From NCBI GenBank assembly GCA_017560285.1, contig JAFYOG010000159.1, positions 1 through 15,589 of the forward strand: DNA of 15,589 bases. Reading direction: 5' to 3'. Origin of the DNA: Clostridia bacterium. GTDB lineage: Bacteria; Bacillota; Clostridia; Oscillospirales; CAG-382. The notes beneath the pieces were generated by a model. The model was not told where the DNA came from and did no database searches. It saw nothing but the letters and a program-made list of their open reading frames with translations. This document shows, piece after piece, positions 6,332-12,323 of this stretch. Both the position numbers and the translations under genes were made by a program. The first letter of the stretch is position 1; every line of letters begins with the position of its first letter.

Positions 6332-6901
6332 TTGAACGATAAGCTTATAAACGACAGTATGTCCCAAACCATTATCGATACTGCACGCAGTATTGCCGTT
6401 TCCGAGGGGGCAGAAAAGGTTAACGTGCGCAAGATTTTGCAGACGTTAAACATAACCAACAGGGTTTTTTACAACCGCTTTCATAATATCGACCAGGTGT
6501 TAAGCATTATATACGATGATACCGTTAAAAAAATAAGAGAATCGCTTTCCTGCGGGATAGACCCAAGCAAGGATTTCTTCGAGCAGGTAAAGGATATTGT
6601 GGGCAATACCCTTTTAATGTCCTACGAAAATAAAAGCAATCTTAACGGTTACGTGTTCGAAATCGATTCGGTAACCAACGGCAATTTCAGCTGGTGGCAA
6701 ACCGAAATTAAAAAGCTTATCGATTACGGCAAAGCCAACGGATATTTAAAGAATATAGATTCCGATACAATGAGCTATGCAATATGGTGCTTCATTCGTG
6801 GCTATAACGCCGATGCCTTGGGCAGAAAGCTGCCCTTGGAAAAAGCCCTTGCAGATTTCCGCTATTCCTTTGGCATTTTGCTTAACGGAATGCGCGCTTA
6901 A
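6332..6901 (+). CDS. TetR/AcrR-family transcriptional regulator
   Basis: The product has 189 residues. The N-terminal DNA-binding domain (about 10-60) begins with a helix ending in VSEGAEKVNVRKIL and continues with the helix-turn-helix LQTLNITNRVFYNRFHNIDQVL (37-58), including the F-Y-x-R/H-F turn typical of the family. The C-terminal two thirds (about 65-189) is a helical ligand-binding and dimer domain of unknown specificity. The start is TTG at 6332-6334, preceded by a purine-rich AAGGCGGTGA. The ATG nine codons later has no ribosome binding site, although it would still leave the whole DNA-binding domain. The gene lies between a palindromic operator and the aldehyde dehydrogenase gene, 130 bases ahead of the latter, so it probably represses itself and the dehydrogenase. 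An aldehyde or fatty acid derivative is a plausible inducer, by inference only. Confidence 0.9.
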   Translation: MNDKLINDSMSQTIIDTARSIAVSEGAEKVNVRKILQTLNITNRVFYNRFHNIDQVLSIIYDDTVKKIRESLSCGIDPSKDFFEQVKDIVGNTLLMSYENKSNLNGYVFEIDSVTNGNFSWWQTEIKKLIDYGKANGYLKNIDSDTMSYAIWCFIRGYNADALGRKLPLEKALADFRYSFGILLNGMRA

Positions 6902-6910
6902 ACAGCTAAA

Positions 6911-6932
6911 TAAACGGGGGTAACCCCGTTTA
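6911..6932 (+). terminator. Weak hairpin terminator after the TetR gene
   Basis: TAAACGGGG (6911-6919) pairs with CCCCGTTTA (6924-6932) around a 4-nt loop, ten bases beyond the TetR stop codon. It is followed by ATAAAAAAC and not by a T run, so termination may be incomplete and some transcription may continue into the dehydrogenase gene. Confidence 0.55.
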
Positions 6933-6943
6933 TAAAAAACATA

Positions 6944-6960
6944 GCACACACCGTGCTAAA
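6944..6960. promoter_or_regulatory. Second copy of the TetR-gene palindrome, upstream of the aldehyde dehydrogenase gene
   Basis: GCACACACCGTGCTAAA (6944-6960) matches the site at 6301-6317 at 15 of 17 positions. Including flanking bases it forms TAGCAC...GTGCTA. It lies directly ahead of the region where the -35 box of the dehydrogenase promoter should be. Confidence 0.68.
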
Positions 6961-6983
6961 GGCTTTTTGTGAATATTTTTCAC

Positions 6984-6989
6984 TATAAT
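6984..6989 (+). promoter_or_regulatory. -10 box of the aldehyde dehydrogenase promoter
   Basis: A consensus TATAAT stands 43 bases ahead of the chosen start. The -35 position (about 6961-6966, GGCTTT) is poor, so the promoter may be weak or need an activator. GTGAA (6969-6973) and TTCAC (6979-6983) form a small inverted repeat between the two boxes and could be another regulator's site. Confidence 0.5.
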
Positions 6990-7031
6990 CGCCCTAAAAT
7001 TTTTAAAAAAGGGTTACCGATTGGAGTTAAT

Positions 7032-8405
7032 ATGAGCAATATTACCGAAATTGTAAATTCACAGCAGGAATATTATTTAAGCGGTGCGACCATACCCCTA
7101 AGCTTCCGCAAGATGATGCTTAAAAAGCTTTATAACGCAGTAAAAGAAAAGGAAAAGGCTATTTGCCAAGCCTTGTATGCCGATCTAGGCAAAAGCAATT
7201 ACGAATCCTTTATGTGCGAAGCAGGCTTGGCGTTAACCGAAATTTCCTATATGCTAAAAAACCTAAAAAAGCTTGCCAAGCCCAAAAGGGTTGCCACCCC
7301 GTTGGCGCAGTTCCCCTCTAAAAGCTACACCGTCGCAGTACCCTACGGCAACGTGCTTATAATGAGCCCTTGGAACTACCCGTTCTTGCTAGCCATAGAA
7401 CCCTTGGCAAACGCTATCGCCGCAGGCAACACGGCGGTGGTAAAACCCAGCGCCTATGCGCCCAACACCGCAAGGGTGGTTAAGGATATTATCGATACCT
7501 GCTTCCCGGCCCAATACGTTGCCTGCATAACGGGCGGCAGAGCGGAAAATGCACAGCTTTTAAGCCAAAAGTTCGATATGATATTCTTTACGGGCAGCAA
7601 AAGCGTGGGCAAAGAGGTTTTGCGCCGCGCCGCCGAAAATTTAACCCCCGCGGTGTTAGAGCTTGGCGGTAAAAGCCCCTGTATTGTGGACGAAACCGCA
7701 AAAATCCCCCTTGCCGCAAAGCGAATTGTCTTTGGAAAATATCTAAACTGCGGTCAAACCTGCGTAGCCCCCGATTATATCCTTTGCCACCAATCGGTAA
7801 AAGAGCAGTTAATTGCCGAGCTTAAAAAGCAAATCACCCTTCAGTTTGGCGAAAAGCCGTTAAACAACCCAAATTATGGCAGAATAATTAACGATAAGCA
7901 CTTTAACCGCCTTTTGGGGCTAATAGATAACAACAAGGTGGTTGCAGGCGGCGGCTATAACCAAACCACCCTGCAGATAGAGCCCACGGTTATGGATAAC
8001 GTAACCTACGACGATACGGTTATGGGCGAGGAAATCTTCGGGCCTGTATTGCCTATAATTACCTATACCGATTTCCAAAGCGTTATAAAAACCCTAAAGC
8101 GGTTAGAAAAGCCCCTTGCCCTTTATCTGTTCACCAACGATAAATCCCATATAAAGGCTGTGGAAGCGCTGTCCTACGGCGGCGGCTGTATAAACGACGT
8201 TGTAATCCACCTTGCCACCTCTAATATGCCCTTTGGCGGTGTGGGCGAAAGCGGTATGGGCGGCTACCACGGCAAGGCAGGCTTTAACGCCTTTTCCCAT
8301 ACGAAAAGCATCGTTAACAAAAAAACCTGGCTGGATTTACCCATGCGTTACCAACCCTACAAAAGCGGGCTTTACACCAAGCTTTTGCGAATGTTTTTAA
8401 AATAA
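7032..8405 (+). CDS. NAD(P)-dependent aldehyde dehydrogenase, class 3 (fatty/aromatic aldehyde type)
   Basis: The 457-residue enzyme would oxidise aldehydes to carboxylic acids in the cytosol. Key elements are in the expected order: the oxyanion-hole asparagine N115 in MSPWNYP (111-117), the cofactor motif FFTGSKSVGK (185-194), the general-base glutamate E210 in LELGGKSP (209-216), and the catalytic cysteine C244 in NCGQTCVAPDY (239-249). EEIFGPVLP and the late PFGGVGESGMGGYHGKAGF block are also intact. The short N-terminus without a long leader and the total length near 460 match class 3 enzymes such as fatty or coniferyl aldehyde dehydrogenases. The ATG at 7032-7034 has TTGGAG just upstream; a GTG at 6969 would add a segment that overlaps the promoter. 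The nearby TetR gene and shared palindrome suggest aldehyde-responsive control. The exact aldehyde is not known. Confidence 0.92.
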   Translation: MSNITEIVNSQQEYYLSGATIPLSFRKMMLKKLYNAVKEKEKAICQALYADLGKSNYESFMCEAGLALTEISYMLKNLKKLAKPKRVATPLAQFPSKSYTVAVPYGNVLIMSPWNYPFLLAIEPLANAIAAGNTAVVKPSAYAPNTARVVKDIIDTCFPAQYVACITGGRAENAQLLSQKFDMIFFTGSKSVGKEVLRRAAENLTPAVLELGGKSPCIVDETAKIPLAAKRIVFGKYLNCGQTCVAPDYILCHQSVKEQLIAELKKQITLQFGEKPLNNPNYGRIINDKHFNRLLGLIDNNKVVAGGGYNQTTLQIEPTVMDNVTYDDTVMGEEIFGPVLPIITYTDFQSVIKTLKRLEKPLALYLFTNDKSHIKAVEALSYGGGCINDVVIHLATSNMPFGGVGESGMGGYHGKAGFNAFSHTKSIVNKKTWLDLPMRYQPYKSGLYTKLLRMFLK

Positions 8406-8423
8406 AAAAATAAAGGAAATTAT

Positions 8424-8539
8424 ATGAAAAAGCATATATTGCACCCTAAGCTAAGCTTATAAAAATCCGCAACGAGGAATTCCCCAAAAACACGTTGCGC
8501 AAAATTATGCGCTTTAAAATCGATATGACCATAGATTAA
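8424..8539 (+). pseudogene. Frameshifted remnant resembling the C-terminus of an AMP-forming acyl-CoA synthetase
   Basis: After AAAGGA and an ATG at 8424, the frame reads MKKHILHPKLSL and stops at 8460-8462. In another frame, KIRNEEFPKNTLRKIMRF (8462-8515) continues to TAA at 8537-8539. This part resembles the last segment of AMP-forming synthetases, where a FxKTPTRKIKRF-like motif carries the catalytic lysine. Two tandem copies of CTAAG at 8446-8455 lie exactly between the two pieces. Removing one copy joins them into a 36-residue frame from the ATG to the late stop. The remainder of such an enzyme (about 500-800 residues) is missing, so this is at most a relic of a large deletion followed by a small duplication. 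A fatty acid-related gene beside an aldehyde dehydrogenase would make sense. The family assignment rests on a short motif. Confidence 0.45.
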
Positions 8540-8547
8540 TAAAAAAG

Positions 8548-8579
8548 AAATCGAGCCTCATAAAATTGAAGCTCGATTT
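8548..8579. terminator. Bidirectional hairpin terminator between the acyl-CoA synthetase remnant and hpt
   Basis: AAATCGAGC (8548-8556) pairs with GCTCGATTT (8571-8579). A short TCA/TGA inner pairing narrows the loop, and T runs are present on both strands. It serves the plus-strand dehydrogenase/remnant unit and the converging hpt gene, whose stop codon is 3 bases away. Confidence 0.85.
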
Positions 8580-8582
8580 TTA

Positions 8583-9137
8583 TTATTCCTGTTCTTTATA
8601 TTCCGCAATGTAAGGCAGGTTGCGGTAATATTCACCGCAGTCCAAGCCGTAACCGATAACAAAATAATCGGGAATGGTAAACAACGCCATATCCGCCTTA
8701 AAATCAACCACACGGCGAGAGGGCTTATCCAAAAGGGTAATAACCTTTAACGATAAAGGGTTCCGCGCCTTAAGCAGCTTTACAACGTCGTTAAGGGTTC
8801 TGCCCGTATCTATAATATCTTCAACTATAACCACGTGGTATTTGGTAATATCCTGTTCCAAATCCATGGTTATCTTAACAGCACCGCTTGAAACCGTACC
8901 GCTGTAATAGCTTTTTGCACACATAAAGCCTATTTCGCAGGGAACGGTAACCGCGCGGCAAAGGTCTGCCATAAAAACGTAAGCGCCCTTAAGAATGCTC
9001 ACAAGCAAAATAGGTCTGCCGTCGTAAATATCGTTTATCGCCTTGCCTGCGGCGGCAATGGCGGTTTTTATTTCTTCCTCGGTAATTAAAATTTTGTTTA
9101 TGTTTTTGTTGTAGCTTTCAATAGAATTAACGTTCAT
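8583..9137 (-). CDS. hpt: Hypoxanthine phosphoribosyltransferase
   Basis: The enzyme converts hypoxanthine (and usually guanine) plus PRPP to IMP (or GMP) and pyrophosphate in the cytosol. The 184-residue length is normal for bacterial Hpt. Visible elements are the SILKGAYVFMADLCR block (47-61) that holds the pyrophosphate-binding loop, the flexible-loop residues KSYYSG (75-80), the PRPP motif VVIVEDIIDTGRTL (102-115) with the acidic pair E106-D107, and the purine-contacting C-terminal region with DYFVIGYGLDCGEYYRNLPYI. The ATG at 9135-9137 has GGAG upstream at a workable distance. An extension to 9197 would run over the promoter and is rejected. The gene diverges from the purine importer operon that ends with xpt, so both sides of this intergenic region serve purine salvage and may share control. 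Confidence 0.95.
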   Translation of the reverse strand: MNVNSIESYNKNINKILITEEEIKTAIAAAGKAINDIYDGRPILLVSILKGAYVFMADLCRAVTVPCEIGFMCAKSYYSGTVSSGAVKITMDLEQDITKYHVVIVEDIIDTGRTLNDVVKLLKARNPLSLKVITLLDKPSRRVVDFKADMALFTIPDYFVIGYGLDCGEYYRNLPYIAEYKEQE

Positions 9138-9165
9138 AACCCGTACTCCAAAAATAAGATACTGC

Positions 9166-9194
9166 ATTATAACACAAAAACCGTATAAATACAA
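9166..9194 (-). promoter_or_regulatory. Promoter of hpt
   Basis: On the minus strand a consensus TATAAT (9166-9171) is 17 bp from TTGTAT (9189-9194). The leader is about 25-30 bases. The 248-base space 9138-9385 holds this promoter, the BMP promoter and two inverted repeats, and no gene. Confidence 0.7.
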
Positions 9195-9223
9195 CAAAAA
9201 AATACAAAAGTCGGGCGGAAAAA

Positions 9224-9236
9224 GGGTTTTAAACCC
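9224..9236. repeat. Small palindrome between hpt and the BMP operon
   Basis: GGGTTT-T-AAACCC is a perfect 6-bp inverted repeat upstream of the hpt -35 box and of the BMP promoter. It has no T run after it. It may be an operator or chance; nothing in the sequence decides. Confidence 0.35.
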
Positions 9237-9246
9237 ATTCTTGCGT

Positions 9247-9281
9247 TTTTGTGAAATAAAAAACCGTAAGAATTCACAAAA
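9247..9281. repeat. Widely spaced inverted repeat upstream of the BMP promoter
   Basis: TTTTGTGAA (9247-9255) and TTCACAAAA (9273-9281) form a perfect 9-bp inverted repeat with a 17-bp spacer, ending 14 bases before the BMP -35 box. Its arm also occurs in the two intergenic regions around the TetR gene. It could bind a regulator of the operon. The spacer is much longer than in Rex or CRP sites. Confidence 0.4.
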
Positions 9282-9295
9282 TTTTTAAAAAACTA

Positions 9296-9324
9296 TTGTA
9301 ATTTAGGGCAAAAAAATGTAAAAT
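9296..9324 (+). promoter_or_regulatory. Promoter of the BMP importer-xpt operon
   Basis: TTGTAA (9296-9301) and TAAAAT (9319-9324) are 17 bp apart. The predicted start is near 9331, so the transcript would open almost directly with the hairpin at 9335-9352. Confidence 0.72.
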
Positions 9325-9334
9325 GTTGTCAAAC

Positions 9335-9357
9335 AATACGGGTATCCGTATTTTTAA
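9335..9357 (+). promoter_or_regulatory. 5'-leader hairpin of the importer operon
   Basis: AATACGG (9335-9341) pairs with CCGTATT (9346-9352) around a 4-nt loop, followed by a T-rich tail. It lies at the very 5' end of the predicted transcript, ahead of the GGAGGA ribosome binding site. It may act as an attenuator or a stabilising 5' stem-loop. There is no sign of a purine riboswitch aptamer. Confidence 0.5.
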
Positions 9358-9385
9358 TTTTTAAATCTTTTTTTGGAGGACAGAA

Positions 9386-10588
9386 ATGAAAAAGCTTATT
9401 GCAATTTTCCTTTCCGCGTTAATGCTCTTAAGCCTCGTATCCTGCGGCGCAAGCGACAGCAACGAAGCTACCGGCGATAACGCAAAAGACCTTAAGGTTG
9501 GTGCAATTTACATCAACAGCAAGAACGATACCGCAGGCTATACCTACGCTCACCACAACGGTATTACCACCGCTATGAAGGAACTTGGCCTTGACGTAAA
9601 CACCCAGTTGTTTATTGTTGACGAAGTACCCGAAGATCCCGAACAGGTTCGCGCGGCAGTAGATACTCTCGTTGGTAAAAACGTAGATATCATCTTCGGC
9701 ATTTCCTTTGGCTATATCGATGCTTTGGAAACCGCCGCTGCAGAATATCCCGAGGTTATCTTCTCTCACGCTACCGGCTACAAGAGCAACGAAACCAACT
9801 TCAACAACTATTTCGGCCGTGCTTATCAGGCTCGTTACCTTTCCGGTATCGCTGCAGGCCTTAAGAGCCTTCAGACCGGCAACAACAACGTAGGCTACGT
9901 TGCGGCATACGGCACCGAATATGCAGAAACCGCTTCCGGCATTAACGGCTTCGCGCTTGGCGTGCAGGCAGTTAACCCCAACGCAAAGGTTTACGTAAAG
10001 AAGCTTGGCAACTGGGCAGACGAAGTTAACGAATCTGCTTTCGCTACCGAACTTATTTCTTCCTTTGGTTGCGGCATTATCGCACAGCACTGCGACTCTG
10101 CACAGCCTCAGATCGCTGCCGAAAACGCAGGTATGTTCGGTTGCGGCTACAACTCCGATATGTCTCCCGATGCTCCCAAGGCTCACCTTACCGCAGCTAT
10201 CTGGAACTGGAACGTATATTACAGAACCGCTATGGAAGCTGCAATGAACTGCGGCAGCGCAGATAACTTCGTTGCTACCATGGGCACCCCCGCATACTAC
10301 GGCGGTCTTAAAGAAAACTTCGTAGATATCTCTCCCATCAGCGAAAACTGCGCTCCCAACACCCAAAAGGCTATCGACGCAGTACGTGAACTTATCGTTA
10401 ACGGCGAATGGGACGTATTCTCCGGCGTTAAGCTTTCCATCACTGCCGACGGCGTTGTAACCAAGGCGGATGCAGACCTTCTTGACAATGCAGGTAACGT
10501 TATCGTTGCTGCAGGCGGCGCTTCTGTTGAAGACGGCGTTATCACCGGCACTATGAACTACTACGTTGCAGGTGTTCAGGAAGCTTAA
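9386..10588 (+). CDS. BMP-family nucleoside/purine-binding lipoprotein of an ABC importer
   Basis: The 400-residue product starts with a lipoprotein signal peptide: MKK, a hydrophobic core, then the lipobox LVSC with the lipidated C20. A low-complexity linker follows (about 22-35). The rest is the Bmp/PnrA periplasmic-binding fold (PF02608). Recognisable stretches are KVGAIYINSKNDTAGYTYAHHNGI (start of the first lobe, 37-60), VDIIFGISFGYIDALETAA (100-118), and NYFGRAYQARYLSGIAAG (141-158), which matches the family's conserved YLAG-like segment. The protein is anchored outside the membrane and delivers ligand to the permease encoded next. BMP proteins of known function mostly bind nucleosides; the xpt gene in this operon points to a purine. 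The ATG has an ideal GGAGGA. Codon use is more strongly biased (AAC, GGC, TAC, TTC) than in the following genes, as in highly expressed proteins. Confidence 0.9.
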   Translation: MKKLIAIFLSALMLLSLVSCGASDSNEATGDNAKDLKVGAIYINSKNDTAGYTYAHHNGITTAMKELGLDVNTQLFIVDEVPEDPEQVRAAVDTLVGKNVDIIFGISFGYIDALETAAAEYPEVIFSHATGYKSNETNFNNYFGRAYQARYLSGIAAGLKSLQTGNNNVGYVAAYGTEYAETASGINGFALGVQAVNPNAKVYVKKLGNWADEVNESAFATELISSFGCGIIAQHCDSAQPQIAAENAGMFGCGYNSDMSPDAPKAHLTAAIWNWNVYYRTAMEAAMNCGSADNFVATMGTPAYYGGLKENFVDISPISENCAPNTQKAIDAVRELIVNGEWDVFSGVKLSITADGVVTKADADLLDNAGNVIVAAGGASVEDGVITGTMNYYVAGVQEA

Positions 10589-10611
10589 TTTATAAGCTGC
10601 TTTAAATTATC

Positions 10612-10644
10612 CGGACCGACCGGAATTTACCTCTGGTCGGTCCG
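10612..10644 (+). terminator. Strong intra-operon hairpin after the lipoprotein gene
   Basis: CGGACCGACC (10612-10621) pairs perfectly with GGTCGGTCCG (10635-10644) around a 13-nt loop. It is followed by a broken, A/T-mixed tail (ATTATTTATATC) and not a clean T run. It is probably a partial terminator or an RNA-stabilising 3' stem that keeps binding-protein mRNA more abundant than ABC mRNA. Confidence 0.7.
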
Positions 10645-10680
10645 ATTATTTATATCAAATTAACTTTCAAATCGGTAAAG

Positions 10681-10704
10681 AAAAAACAAGCATAATTGTT
10701 TTTT
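10681..10704 (+). terminator. Second, AT-rich hairpin before the ATPase gene
   Basis: AAAAAACAA (10681-10689) pairs with TTGTTTTTT (10696-10704) around a 6-nt loop, leaving the transcript on a T run. The stem is weak, but placed as a back-up attenuator 29 bases before the ATPase start. No promoter between the two genes is convincing. Confidence 0.4.
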
Positions 10705-10733
10705 GTCTATTGCTTTGAAATGGAGGAGCTTTT

Positions 10734-12320
10734 ATGGCGGAACAATACGCTATCGAAATGCGAGGCATTACAAAAACCTTCGGAAGCGTCGTTGCAAACA
10801 AGGGCGTTAACCTTAACGTAAAGAACGGCGAAATTCTTGCCCTTCTTGGCGAAAACGGCTCGGGCAAGACTACGCTTATGAATATGCTTTCGGGCATTTA
10901 CACCCCCGACAGCGGCAGTATTCACATAAACGGCAGCGAGGTTAAAATAGATTCTCCCGAGGATTCCAAAAAGCTCGGCATAGGTATGGTACATCAGCAT
11001 TTTAAGCTTGTTGATGTGTTTTCCGCCGCCGATAATATTTGGATGGGCAAAGAAAAGTCCGGCTTCGTTTTAAAGAAAAAGCGTTACAGCGAAATAGACA
11101 GCATTATAAAGCGTTTTGGGTTCGAGCTTGACCCCGAAAAAAAGGTTTACAATATGTCTGTTTCCGAAAAGCAAACCTTAGAAATTATAAAGGTGCTTTA
11201 TTACGGCGCAAAGATAATTATTCTTGATGAACCCACCGCGGTTTTAACGGTGCAGGAAATAGAAAAGCTGTTTAACGTGCTTCGCCGTATGAAAGAGCAG
11301 GGCCACGCAATAATTATTATCACCCACAAGCTTAACGAGGTTATGGATATATCCGACCGCGTTGCAATAATGCGTAAGGGCGAATATATAACCACCGTAA
11401 ATACCCAAGAAACCAACGAGCAAGAGCTTACCGAGCTTATGGTTGGCAGAAAGATCGACCTTAATATCGACCGCCCCGTGGTAGAAACCACCCGCCCCTT
11501 GTTAGAGGTTAGAAATCTTACCATTAAGAACGACGAAGGCGCGGTTGCCATAGATAACGTAAGCTTTTATATCCGCGGCGGCGAAATTTTGGGCGTTGCG
11601 GGCATAGCAGGCTGCGGTCAAAAGGAGCTTTGCGAATCTATCGCGGGCTTGCGCCCCATTCAATCCGGACAAATGATACATAAAGGCGATAATATCGTAG
11701 GCTTGCCCCCCAAGGCTATTTTAGAAAAGGGCATTTCTATGTCCTTTATCCCCGAGGATAGATTGGGTATGGGTCTTGCCCCCTCTATGTCTATTATCGA
11801 TAATATGCTTTTAAAGAACTATAGGGATTCTAAAGGCCCTATGGTAGATAGAAAGCGGGGCAGGGCAGATGCCGAACAGGTTATAGCCGATTTGGCCGTT
11901 GCCACACCCTCGCCGGAAACCCCTGTAAGACGTCTTTCCGGCGGTAACGTTCAAAAGGTGCTTCTTGGCAGAGAAATTAAAGCAGGCCCCAACGTGCTTA
12001 TAACCGCATACCCCGTTCGCGGGCTGGATATTAATTCCTCGTATATGATATACGATATTCTAAACAAGCAAAAGGTCGACGGCGTGGGCATTTTGTTCGT
12101 GGGCGAGGATTTAGACGTTATGATATCCCTCTGCGATAAAATATTGGTGCTTTGCCACGGCAAGGTTATGGGTGTAGTTCACGCCCACAAGACAAATAAA
12201 GAGGAACTTGGTCTTATGATGACAGGTGCCTTGGATTTAAGCGAAAAATATGCAGATAAGCCTGCGGGTATTGCAAGAGATACCCTGTTTGGCGAAAACA
12301 ACAACGGTCAGGAGGGCTAA
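10734..12320 (+). CDS. ABC importer ATPase with two nucleotide-binding domains (BMP/nucleoside type)
   Basis: The 528-residue protein carries two tandem ATP-binding domains, as usual in nucleoside and monosaccharide importers (NupO, RbsA type). Domain 1 has Walker A GENGSGKTT (39-47), signature-region MSVSEKQ (141-147), Walker B IIILDEP (161-167) and H-loop TH (197-198). Domain 2 is degenerate: its Walker A position reads AGIAGCGQKEL (289-299) without the GKT/S lysine, and Walker B is LITAYPVRGLD (422-432) without the catalytic glutamate. Its signature LSGGN (401-405) is intact. This asymmetry is typical of the BMP-linked group, so one composite ATP site should do the hydrolysis. It energises the two permeases encoded directly after it. 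The ATG follows GGAGG at a good distance. Gene order matches nupNOPQ of Bacillus subtilis. Confidence 0.93.
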   Translation: MAEQYAIEMRGITKTFGSVVANKGVNLNVKNGEILALLGENGSGKTTLMNMLSGIYTPDSGSIHINGSEVKIDSPEDSKKLGIGMVHQHFKLVDVFSAADNIWMGKEKSGFVLKKKRYSEIDSIIKRFGFELDPEKKVYNMSVSEKQTLEIIKVLYYGAKIIILDEPTAVLTVQEIEKLFNVLRRMKEQGHAIIIITHKLNEVMDISDRVAIMRKGEYITTVNTQETNEQELTELMVGRKIDLNIDRPVVETTRPLLEVRNLTIKNDEGAVAIDNVSFYIRGGEILGVAGIAGCGQKELCESIAGLRPIQSGQMIHKGDNIVGLPPKAILEKGISMSFIPEDRLGMGLAPSMSIIDNMLLKNYRDSKGPMVDRKRGRADAEQVIADLAVATPSPETPVRRLSGGNVQKVLLGREIKAGPNVLITAYPVRGLDINSSYMIYDILNKQKVDGVGILFVGEDLDVMISLCDKILVLCHGKVMGVVHAHKTNKEELGLMMTGALDLSEKYADKPAGIARDTLFGENNNGQEG

Positions 12321-12323
12321 ATT

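Noticed and set aside
6969..6983. A standard Rex operator before the aldehyde dehydrogenase gene
   Set aside because: The arms are right in kind (TTGTGAA and TTCAC), but the spacer is 5 where 4 is expected and the right arm lacks its last two bases. It is kept only as part of a weaker shared-motif finding.
6969..7031. An N-terminal extension of the aldehyde dehydrogenase from a GTG at 6969
   Set aside because: It would include the promoter -10 box, and class 3 enzymes begin near the ATG at 7032, which has a good ribosome binding site.
8424..8462. A free 12-residue peptide gene (MKKHILHPKLSL)
   Set aside because: It has a ribosome binding site, but the adjacent 5-bp duplication and the synthetase-like continuation explain it better as the start of a broken frame.
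9138..9385. A purine riboswitch between hpt and the importer operon
   Set aside because: I looked for the conserved loop and core elements of the purine aptamer (such as the ATATGG-type segments). I found none, and the predicted leader is only about 55 bases.
9428..10366. A 312-codon open frame on the minus strand inside the BMP lipoprotein gene
   Set aside because: It is antisense to a clear lipoprotein gene, has no recognisable domain, and is composed of Val/Cys/Ala-rich sequence typical of the shadow of a biased coding strand.
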